DNA of 49,656 bases from Dimorphilus gyrociliatus. Its lineage: Eukaryota > Annelida > Polychaeta > Dinophilidae. A program made the translations under genes and the position numbers. The notes under the pieces were generated by a model. The model was not told the DNA's origin, ran no database searches, and worked only from the letters and a program-made list of their open reading frames with translations. The stretch covers positions 196,187 to 245,842 of the forward strand of contig CAJFCJ010000044.1 in the NCBI GenBank assembly GCA_904063045.1. The letters run 5' to 3'. Numbering within the stretch: position 1 is the stretch's first letter; each line of letters opens with the position of its first letter. Below are positions 1 to 11,100 of the stretch, one piece after another.

Positions 1-478
1 AATTGGAAAAAAGTAATTTTTTCTGATGAATCAAAGGTTGAGCTGCATCCTAGGAGAAGGGAGTTTGTTAGGAGGCCACTGGGTAAACGGAATGACCCCA
101 AATATACCACAAAAACAGTAAAATTTGGGGGAGGGAATATAATGGTGTGTGGCTACATTAAGTTCAATGGAGATAGGGGCCTAGCTTTACTGTCTAATCG
201 CATGACAGCTTCGGATTATGTCAAAATTTTGAGCAGTCATGTTGTCCCAAATTATAGGAGAGGGGAAATTTTCCAGCAGGATGGGGCTAGCTGTCATACA
301 GCAGCCAGAACAAAAGCATACCTCGAGAGAAAGGGAGTAGAAACACTGGATCCATGCCCAGATGTTCAGAGAGGAATTTTTTAAAATTTCAGAATTGGAA
401 ATTCAATTCTTATATGAGACAATGGAAAGAAGGCTTAAGGCAGTTGTAGAAGCTAAGGGTATGCACACAAAATATTAA
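1..478 (+). pseudogene. Tc1/mariner transposase remnant (5' part outside window)
   Basis: Frame 1 is open from the first base and reads as the DDE domain of a Tc1/mariner transposase. The first catalytic Asp lies in FSDES (codon 25-27) and the second in FQQDGASCH (280-282). The segment that should carry the third acidic residue (normally SPDLNPIENLW) is degraded to CPDVQRGIF followed by a stop at 382-384. The usual C-terminal end reappears in another frame at 422-478 as LKAVVEAKGMHTKY and a stop. The element therefore has an internal deletion of the third catalytic residue and cannot encode an active enzyme. Its 5' part lies left of the window. No terminal inverted repeat could be confirmed. 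Confidence 0.85.
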
Positions 479-1588
479 GGCATTAAAAAATATAATATCT
501 TGTAAATAACAGTCAAAATAAGAACAAAAAATACTTTTAATATTCTTTTAGAGTAATTTTTGTGATTGTAACAAGTACTTATGCTCCCATAGAAAATAGG
601 CCTACCACATTAAAATATCAATAATTCAGAGATTTGAAATGAAAAACGTATATTTTCTCTCTATAATGATAAGAAGAATATTACTAAATATAATAATATC
701 CTTCATTGTCATTCTTTAAGTACAGAAAGAGAAAAAATCAAGAGAATATTATTTTTTTGAGGTGTAACAGTGACTTACTGCCGGTACTGTATATATTTTT
801 AAACCTAACCGTATTTCATTACCCTTTGTTATTTCGACACGTTATTACTTATTATTACTGTTATATTTACTAGTATATACCTTAAATCTTTAATGCGTAT
901 ATTGGTAAAGTTGGTGGAAATAGCTTTAACCTACACTCGCTACTCATTCATCGACTACATATTGAGTAAATGAGCTTCTAGTTCTAAACAAGCTAGTTTA
1001 AACAACCAGCTGACAGTTAGAAAACTGAACTATCAACTGTTAATTTTGTAGGGTTTATATACTCTTTTAATGGTTGACAGTTCACAAATTTCAACGTTCA
1101 CAACAACAAAAGTAAAAAAAACAGACATTACTAAGCAGTATTCCAGCCAGTACATTTATTTTTAGATGTTTTTTTAATACAGCAGTCCATAACGAAACCA
1201 GTTTAGCTTATAACTTGGCAAAATGCCCTTTTCATAAAGTATCTACAGTTAAAAGGAGAAAGAGCGGAGAATGTAAGTTTTAACTTGAATACATTAAAAT
1301 ATAATTCTTAAAGAGGGAAATACAACCTAGATAATTACAAACATTTTTGTGTTTATACCCTAGATCCTAAACAACTAACTACTATTTTAGTTTTCTTAAG
1401 TGAAACAAAAAAAAGGAGAACCAGAGGGAAAGAACAAGAAAATCTTCTTATTGTTATTGAATTATTAACAGTAAGTAAATTTATTGAATTGCATTCAAAA
1501 GTGGCTTTTTCAATGATATTTTGTTTTTATTCTATGTATAAGATTGATAACAACATTGATGTTGGAAATTATTGATTAATCAATAAGT
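479..1588. other. Non-coding stretch upstream of the NACHT-LRR gene
   Basis: AT-rich sequence with no convincing ORF or RNA gene. It must hold the promoter and 5' UTR of the downstream NACHT-LRR gene. An in-frame TAA at 1577-1579 separates it from the start at 1589. I see no distinct regulatory motif. Confidence 0.5.
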
Positions 1589-4500
1589 ATGAATGACGAA
1601 AATACCATTCTAGAAAGACTTAAAAATATCTGCAAGAAAATTGATTTCAAGTACGATTCATTATCATTTTTGCATAAAGACAACTTTGATAAAATTGAAC
1701 CTTTGCTTGAATGTTCAACATTGGAAATATGTACAGATGGTGTAAAACACGAATTGACGGATAACTACCTTTGGACATTGTTATCAACTAGAAATGAAGT
1801 ATACCATTACATTACAGGTAATACTGGTGTAGGTAAAACTATAACTTTGGAACAAATGGCTAAAAAATGGTGTCAGGATTCTAAATTACAATCGAAATAT
1901 TTACCTTTCATACTAATAAAAGAAAATTCTGTTGAAACTCTTAGGCAGTTGACACGCAATGTATTGTTAGATGATTTGCAATCATTCACGAGAAAACCTA
2001 TACTATTAGTTGATAACGCAACAAAAAGCACAATTGAAGAGTTCCTTCAAAATTTGGAAAATCGACAAATTTGGTTTTATAAAGCAGTATTTTTCATGGA
2101 GAAGCATTGTTTTAATGAAATTCAAGAAAGAAATAATGGCATGACTATTAGACATGAAATTTTAGGATTTCATGTAAATGCAAATCCGACATTTTTTGAG
2201 AAATTTTTCACCATGTCAAATTTTGTTAGTGTTGGATTTATTAACATGAAAGATAAGAGATGTTCATCTGAGAAATATGACTTTTTGAAATTTAGAGATA
2301 TTGTCATTAAAAAACAAACTCTCAACCTATTATGTAAAATACCATTATACGCTACATATGTTGCGATACTTTGGAAATCAAATTGTAATATTGAATGTTT
2401 AACTGACAAGTATAGTATCTATAGTGAAATTGTTGAGTTAATTTTACTTGGTAAATCTGAGTCTGAGAAGACAGCTATGATTGAGAATGTTGGACAGTTT
2501 GCTTTTGAAAATATATTTGAAAACCAACAAAATTCTTTATCTAATCATAATCAGAATAACATATTATTCGAAATGATGAAATATCATTATGAAGCTAAAC
2601 AGTATTTTGCAGTTAGACACATTTATGATACTAAAAAAAAATATTCAAATATATTTCGAAATTCTTTGCAAGAATCTGTAATGCATCATGAAAATATTCT
2701 ACAATTTTTTAAGATGAAAATTCCCGAAATCTATTTAGAAATGTGTACAAAGAATCTGAATTATCTGGTATCTTGCAAAGAAATTTCCCAGAATTTTCTC
2801 AACATGATCAAACATGAAGTTGATGGAGTTTATAAATTGGAAAATGATATTTTTAGTTCGTTTTCCTTATCAGTTTTTATACGAAAAGAGACAATTATCA
2901 ATGAAATCGATTTTACTAACGTTTCATTTGATTTTGGCGAATTTGTTAAAAACAGCAAAAGTTATTTTAAACAATTGAAAAAATTTCAAATAATTGGAGG
3001 ACTAGAAAAAGTAATTTTAATGGAAAATCTGCATGATTTTCTAATCAATCATCTTCAAATTACTCATCTAGTACTTGATGATAATTTTATTAGAAAACAA
3101 GAAAATTCTTGTATTTTAATTATGATAGAAATTCTATCATTAGAATTTTTATCATTGGTTGGTTGTAGTATGACAGAAAGAGAATTTGAGATTCTTTTTA
3201 ATTGGTTAAGAGTTTGTAATAATTTAAATCATCTGAATTTATCAGACAATAGCTTAAATGGTAAATTTTTTATCATATTTATTAGATGTGTTTATAAAAG
3301 TTGATTTTTTAGAATCTGTCTTAACCTTTTTCTCTCTCTATCTATCTATATTTCTCTCTTTGTTTTTCTCCTCATTTTCTCTTGTTCTTTTTTTCTTTCC
3401 CTCTCTCTATCTACATCTCTCTCTGTCTTTCTCTTTTCTTCTTCTTCTCTGTGTCTCTCTTATTGTGTCTCCTCTAGTTTTCAAAAAGTAAAATCGTGAA
3501 TAGTCAATCAATCAATTTTGGTTTTTTTAACTTTTTCACAGATAGCAGCATGGAACAGTATCGTTCACTTTTGGAAAAGAAGAATCTAAATAAATTAAAA
3601 TGCCTGTCCTTAAAGAAATGTATGATTACCAAAACTGGAATGAACAGCCTATCTAAAGCTCTTAGTTATTTAAATGATCTTCGGATTATTCAACTAGATA
3701 ACAATGATTTTGGAAATGATACACTACGTAACCTATACAATGGATTAAAGGGATGTACTCAATTGGAGGAAATATCGCTGAAAGGATCCCAGTTGATATC
3801 ATTTGATTTTCAACTATACAAATTATTTGGAAATTTAAAAAGAGTATTTGCATGTAATAACTGTTTCATTGATTTAAGTTGGATTGATCCTGAAAGTTTT
3901 CCTAATGAATCAACGCATTTTAGCATGGCAAATATTCAAATGATATTACCTAAATCAGTAATCAATCATATTCTTCCAAAAACTTTAATTCATTTGAATA
4001 TTTCTGGATCAGACTTGGATAGATGGGAATCTGGGATTTTAGAAGTTATTTCAGAATTAACAAATTTAGAGTATCTGAAATTGAAGAAATGCAATCTGAA
4101 CAAAAATTCCATTGAAACTGTCAAAAATACTTTTGTAAGGCTAGAAAAATTAAAAAGTCTAGATTTTAGTAATAATAATCTTGGAAATGAATCATTTTTG
4201 AATTCAATATTAACAGTTTTAAATGAAAAAAAACACTTTTCAGAATTGTTTGTCAATGGCTGCTGTATACTTGATATCAATTTTGGTGATGATTCCCCAA
4301 TAAAATTATCAACATTTGATTTATCTAATAACAAACTTTCAGAAACAACTGTAAGAAATCTTGCAAACTTTTGGCTTGAGATGAACAAATTAGAAAAGAA
4401 AGTTGAATTTTATATGAGTAATTGCGTGAATCATTGGAATGGATTACTACAATCATGTCAACTAACAAATTTACTGGAAATAAAGAATTTAGCAGTACTA

Positions 4501-6618
4501 GATATCTCTTCAAATGGTATTGGAAAAACAAATATGGAGGAAATTTTAAGGAAATGTTATTTAAATTTAACAAATTTAACAGAAATATACATCTATAATA
4601 ATAAGTTAGAAGGGAATATCCTTTTTAAAATGATAGAGTATATCTTAAATATGAAAAAATTACAAGTTTTAAATAGTTCAAAACATTCAAAACACTATAA
4701 TTTTAAAATGGGTGAAGATTATTTTAAATTCAGTTTTCTTGAATTTATTGATGATATTGATAAAGATATTTTTAATTTATACAGACTTTTTGAAATAAGT
4801 ATGGTTATAAAGAATTCTGTTACCAGTAATATCCTTACAATCACTGAAAATAGGACACCATCCAAATATTTAAAATACTATTTAAATATTCTTATCTTTG
4901 GAAAATTTCAATTTTCAGCTTTAAATATTTCTCAAATTGTTTTGGATGAACAACATTTACAACTTTTTTCTCAGATATCATTTCTCAATAATATGCTAAA
5001 TTCATTATCTATTAATGAGGTCACTATTCGTTATACATCTCAAAATAGATTGAATTTTGGTAAAAATCTTAAAAATTTAACATTAATTAGATTGTTAAAT
5101 ATTGAATTTGTTCCGAGTGAAAATGAGCAACATTTTTGGGATCAAATACTTCAGAATTTCACTTGGAATACTAATAATTGTCCTGGATTGAATACATTGG
5201 TAATATCTTTTGGTGAATGTAATGTATCACATCACCTATCAAATATAATTAAAATCAATAGAGTAAGTTTAACAGCTATCTGTATTGAAAATTCAACAAT
5301 TGGATGTCGTATTTTAAGAACAATACGTAAAAATTGTAAAAATCTTCTTGAATTATCATTATGGCACAGTAAAATAAATTTGATTAGAGGTAGTGATCAG
5401 ACACTACTCACTAACATTTTTTCTTTTAATCAACAATTGAAATATATTGAATTGGGTCATTGCACAAATATTCCTCACTTCAATGATACATTACAACAAA
5501 TTGAAAAATTGGAGAAATTGGAGAAGTTAGGTGTAAGAAAACAAAAATTTTCAATAGAAAGATTATTAAATATTATAAGAGTTGAATGCCAACAACTATA
5601 TATGTTAGATATAGCAAAATGTGAATTAGGTGACAAGTCTATTAATAAATTTATGAGAAGAATTGAAGAGAAAAATTTATTTCAAATGCGTCAATTAACT
5701 TTAAGGAAAAACAATCTAAAAAGGGATGGATTTGATTCAGATCTACTTTGTAAAGTACTCAAGAGATTATGTTCTTTGGTAATCTTTTCAATCACTGAAA
5801 ATGAAATTGGTGATGAACATTGTTTAAAAATTCTTGAAACTTTACCAATTACGTGTAAAAATCTTCGAATGTTGTATATGAGCGATTGTAAATTATCATT
5901 AAAAAATGACACTAAACTCGTAAACTGTATTAAAAAGTTGCAACATTTACAAGTGGCAGTTTTAAACGAAAATAAGTATGAACAGACATTTTGTCTTGTG
6001 TTAGAATCATTTAATGGAAAATTATCACTAACAACTCTTAAATTGGGTAGTGTTACATTTTCTGATGGTGATTGGGAGTATCTTCAATTAAAGGAAAATC
6101 ATCCTTCTCCTCCAACAAGACAATCTGTTAAAATTATTTTAGAATCTTTTGAAAAATCATTCGATCGAATTTTCAATTTAACTCACTTAGATTTATCTAA
6201 AAATCAATTTGGAGATATTATTGGTAAAATACTATTTCAACAATTATCTAAGAATACTAAACTTTTACAAATTCTTGAATTCAATGATTGCCAATTTACA
6301 AGTCTAAGTATTCAATACTTTATCAATCTTTTGAAATGTTTAAAAGAGCTTAAAACATTATCTATATCTAAAAATTCATATGGAAACTGTGGACATGAAA
6401 TTTTATCAACTTTACATGCATTTTGTAAAAATATTACTAATATTTCAATGGATAATTGCAATTTGGAAAAATCAATTTGTTATGGAATCATTGAATTTTC
6501 GGAATTACCAAATAAACTTAAACTTGTATCCTTAAAAGATAATCCCAATTTGATTAATTTTATTCCTTACCTTGCTAATATTCAGTTTACAATAAAATAT
6601 GATAACAATGATGGTTAG
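1589..6618 (+). CDS. NACHT/STAND NTPase with long C-terminal LRR array (NLR-like)
   Basis: Two exons, 1589-3260 and 3542-6618, give about 1582 aa. The phase-1 intron has donor G|GTAAAT and acceptor TTTTTCACAG and holds a long CT-rich tract. Splicing joins LNLSDNSLNG directly to DSSMEQ, keeping an LRR repeat in register. Walker A is GNTGVGKT at about residues 78-85. A Walker B-like strand, KPILLVDNATK, retains the first Asp but lacks the acidic pair usual in NACHT domains. Winged-helix-like sequence follows. From about residue 470 the protein is ribonuclease-inhibitor-type LRRs (L..L.L..C.L / N.L) to the end. No death-fold or TIR effector was seen at the N-terminus. NLR proteins act as cytosolic sensors that oligomerise on ATP binding; that role is inferred from the family. 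The last codons fit a splice donor (G|GTTAGT), so further LRR exons are possible. Confidence 0.8.
3318..3475 (+). repeat. CT-rich microsatellite tract in the NLR intron
   Basis: Long pyrimidine run dominated by TCTC, TATC and TTCT units, inside the 281-bp intron of the NACHT-LRR gene. It probably acts as an extended polypyrimidine tract; any other role is not visible. Confidence 0.7.
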
Positions 6619-6929
6619 TGAAGGAAATGTCTGTCTTCCTGTATAGATATGTGTAAAATGATGATGAATATCTTTACTTTGTTGTGTTATTAACTTGAAG
6701 GGGTTTTCCTTTTAATATAAAATCAGAATACAAAATATTCACAAAAAATCTGCTGAAATAGTAAAAATTCAAAAAGCCATAGGCTTAAAAATAATTACTC
6801 TAACATAGACGGAAGTAATTTATATATTTTGAATATCAAATGAGTTAGGATAAAATATAAATCAATTGATTATTTAAAGAAAACTTACTAAACTTGAATG
6901 TATCATAGCTCAAAAACTATAAAAGATAT

Positions 6930-7244
6930 TTGAATTCTGTAAAGAGATTTGAGATCTTCATTTGCATGGGCCTAGAAAAATCTTGCAATACTTTAACAAG
7001 TATTGATCTACATCTCTATAATTTAAATGAAAACACAATAGTCTGTTTTGGAAATCAATTAATTAATTTTACAGCAATTGAACAAATATTTCTAGGAGGA
7101 AATGTAAGGATGCTAGTTAGAATGGAAGAATATGATTCACTTAGAGTAGAAGGAAGATATCTATTTGTAGTAATGTCAACTACTACTGTACTAAATATGA
7201 ATAAAAATTTCGATCTTTTTCATTCAAGAAAGCTCTGTTATTAG
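6930..7244 (+). pseudogene. LRR-like fragment downstream of the NLR gene
   Basis: A 104-codon open stretch contains one recognisable RI-type LRR (LEKSCNTLTSIDLHLYNL, then FTAIEQIFLGGN). A phase-1 acceptor (CCTAG at 6967-6971) would fit the potential phase-1 donor at the end of the NLR CDS (exon end 6613), so it could be an alternative last LRR exon. It could equally be debris of a neighbouring copy. The C-terminal half has no LRR pattern. Confidence 0.35.
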
Positions 7245-8100
7245 TTGGGCTTTAGGCAAAAGTATATGTTTCAGTCAAATTGCTAATAAAGTGTTAGAAA
7301 GATATAGGAAACAAAGTTTTTAAATTTTTGTTGTTTTAAGATTATATGTTAACTTAGAAAAGTATGATACCTTTATAAGATTTTGTCTTTCGCCTATAGC
7401 ACGAAATTCCTAAGAATAGCATATAACGTTCTGTTTAATACCTATACAGTTGGATGTGGGATAAAACATCCTAATTTGCATGTCTTAATTTATTCTAACT
7501 CTATCCCATCAAGCTAAAACTTCAATGATTTCAATTCTCATAGCATTGTAATGAAATAAGTTAGTAGCGTTTGTTTGTAGTCTTCTCTCCAATTGTATTC
7601 AAAGAAGATTCAATTTTTTTTACATTAAAAACTTGTTCAATTCTTGTCTTAATTATCTCTTTTTTAAAATACACTTTTAGACTAAATCTATAAAATGTAC
7701 TAGAGCCAATCCTCTACTATTTTATATCTTTAAATATTATCTATGGTTTGAATAGAAGCAGTACTGTTGTAATTCTCGAACACAACATAAAAAGCAGTAG
7801 CAGTACAACATTTTCATTCATAACTTCATCATTAGCAATATGTTTAATAACACTGGATTATTGAAACAAAACAGCATCAACATTTTTAGGGTAAGACAAA
7901 ATCAAACTCACCAAAACCGTGTTTCTTTGTTTCATGACTAAAATAGTCAGTGACAGGATTTTTGCTAGTTGATAAAAAATTATTCTCAATTGCACTAAAG
8001 TTATCTTGATTGAAATTGAATAAAAAACGTGCTTGTGGAATTTCATTTCATTTTTTCATTACTTGAAAACAAAATTAAATCTCTTTCTTTTGTATCTTTA
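7245..8100. other. Intergenic region before receptor A
   Basis: AT-rich, with no supported gene. It contains the shortest copy of a dispersed repeat (7371-7438) and must hold the promoter of receptor A. A signal-peptide exon of receptor A might lie here, but I could not identify one. Confidence 0.4.
7371..7438 (+). repeat. Dispersed hairpin repeat, internally deleted copy
   Basis: Matches the left end (through CACGAAATTCCTAAGAAT) and right end (ATATAACGTTCTGTTTA) of the longer copy at 31723-32080, with the middle of about 290 bp missing. The left hairpin is cut after its first arm and loop. Confidence 0.75.
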
Positions 8101-11100
8101 ATGGAAATCTTAATTATAATAAATAGAAACATAACATATACACTTAAGAAACAAGGAATAGAGAAAGAGACTACTATTATGAATATTTATCAAATCATTC
8201 AAATTATTCAAATCTATCAACTATCTAAAAGCATTCAATTGCAAATCAATCCTCATTTGAAATTATATTTAAAATTTAATGATTATGATAGTGTTGATAA
8301 TGATGCTGCTGATGGCGATGATATCGATGATATCATTGCGAAAGGGATAGTTTATGTTAAAGATTCAAATATGAATAAAAGTAACTTTCTTTCTTTACGT
8401 AGTAAGAATATTAATTTTTTCATCATTAATAATATTTGTAAAAAACTTGGATATGAGTCATTCTATTCCTCGTACACATTGTATGAGATGGAGAAGACAT
8501 CAGACATATTTCTTTTATATTGTTACTCGCAAAATGATTGTAGCATTTTGTAAGTTTCTTGTTTATATTCTTTTAAATATCTAAAGATGTAAGAATTGGA
8601 TACAAAGAATTTTTCTATAGATTTAAGGAGTTATGGATGTCAGACAGTGCAATGAAGATATCTTGTGTAAAGAAAAATTTTACATGTAAACAATTAATTG
8701 ACAATCAAAACTCAGCAATGACAATTTCTTTCTTTTTTGTAGATCTGTTCACTAAAAGATTATCTGATAACATATACGAGCTATTTCATAAAACTGGAAA
8801 CAAAATATTCTCTATTAAACGTAATTCAATAACACCAAAGAGAATTTGCGGTGAAAGTAAATTCATATATCCATCTTCTGCTGGAATAATATTCAAAATT
8901 GAGAAATATGGACTTGAAATATATTCTTTTAATTTCTCAAAAAACACATGGTTTGTCCTTCAGAAGAGTAATTCAACAAAGTCAATGACTTGTTCATTTA
9001 TGGATTTAAATGGTAAGTTTGTTGCTTTTGATTGAATCCAATTTTTTAATCTTATCCTTTCATAGACTTTACAGTTGCTAAGGATACAAAAAATCAAATG
9101 GCTTTTCTTTATTTTCCGTATTCTAAAGAGATGCTCCCAAAATATCATATTCAATCAAAAACTTATGGCTTTTTGCAGCCAGCCTTTAATGCTGGAACAG
9201 ATGTAGATTTTGCATGCTTCATTGTATGTGAAATGATGTCGATGTATGTTGAAAAATCGAGTTGCACTTATCAAAGAGTTAATAAAAATATACCAATCCC
9301 TGTTTTAACAAAATGTTTAAAAGTCAAGGAATCTTTCCAAAATTGTTATATTACCTTTTCGAATGTTTCATCTATTGAATTTAACGTTCTAGTAAACTGC
9401 AATACAGACAAAAATGGTATTATTGTATAAAACTAACCAGAATTTACATTTTTTTAGTTTGTTTAATACTTTTTAATTCTCCAGTGGAAATACAGCTTAA
9501 AGATGTCAAGTACATATTACATAACAAACAGGATGGAGAGATATTTGATACAGGTGAAGTAAAGATAATTGGAAAGAAATTAACAGCCAATAAATCTTCC
9601 TCCTCTTCCTGGTTTTTGAATTATCAACATATGTCACTGTCAGTAACAAATACAATTTGTGAGAAATTGGGATATGACTCTATACATTCTATAACTAAAC
9701 CAAAAAATATGTCATTAAGTAAAGTTAAACTGTATCATTATCAATGTTACAGGAATGAACAGTGTCTTTGGTAGATCACTCAAACACTTTTAAAACTATC
9801 ATCATAAATTTAGTAAATCATTAAATAGGGTTTTAAGAATGAAAGTATCACCTTTAGAACTAAATTTAAAATGTTACAAGATTGATGTTCATTGTAAGAA
9901 GAAAGTAGAAGAATGCTAGAAATGATGTGACAGAAAAAATTTATAATGTATTTGTAATTTTCTTAACCATAACCCCAATACTTAGTTTAGATCCATCTGA
10001 CTATGAATTGGGAAAATTAACAACAATATACCAGGCAATCTCTAGTTGAAAATGAATATGGGAAAACTTTCTTTTCATTAATCCTATTCATCTAAAATAG
10101 CTGTCACATTTTTCTATCATTTTCTTGGATTTTCTCTACACTGTTTTATGCAAACTTCCACATTTCTGTTTTTCAGATGCTTTTGCTCTTGAGACTAAGA
10201 ACAATGTTTATAGTCTATTTATGAGAAAAAGTCTGCAAACAATCTATATTTATGCCTCAAGGTTGCATAGAGAAAGTCTATGCGCAAATGCATCATTTTC
10301 ATTACCCATTACGTCACAAAGTTCACTGTTAATTAGTTCAATTAAAATAACAAACTCAACTAAAAGTAGTGCTTCGCGGATAAAAATCAGCTGCTCATAC
10401 AAAGACCTCAAAGGTAAAGAGATTATTAGGATTATTGAAGGGATTATTTATCCTTTACTCGACTTGCATAGATATCAGAGTAGAAAGAAGTTCTTCAAAC
10501 TTTGAAAATAAAAAATATTGTGAATGGAACGATGCAACTGCAAACTTTGAATACTTTTTAGTATCAAAGACTTTTGGAGTATTCCTACCAACATATAATT
10601 TAACAGAGAGTAAAGTGCAAATCAACTTTAATGCTGTTTTTATCTGTCATCAGTTAGGGATGCTATTTATTTCTGTTATTCAATACGATTTACCTGTAAC
10701 CATTACGGTATGAAAATGTCCTAAATTCTCAGGGCAAACTCCATCCAAGCCAAAGGGGCTTTATCTTTTTTTCCTATTTAATTCTAGAAATCGTTGCCCT
10801 ACTTAAAAAAATGTAAAATTTTACAAGGAGATATTGCGTGTAATTTAGGTTTTATGACAGAATCAAATCCACAAAAAAGAAGCTATTTCCAACCTAAATG
10901 TGGTAGTAAAGGATCAGCTAGAAAAACTGGTAATAAAAAAATCTCTAAAATAATATTTTTTAAAAAAGAAAAATAGGACACAGATTACGAAATCTGAATA
11001 CAAATACATATATATATATTGATAAGACTGGTGGAAATTTCTCTCATTTTACTGGTGAATTTCAATATTTTATAGCTAATACATATTTATCAATCCAGCT

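Noticed and set aside
3258-3491. 77-codon ORF across the NLR intron
   Set aside because: Translation of the CT-rich intron tract (Leu/Ser/Phe low complexity).
7858-8046. 62-codon minus-strand ORF
   Set aside because: Low-complexity hydrophobic translation, no motif, no splice context; probably chance in AT-rich DNA.
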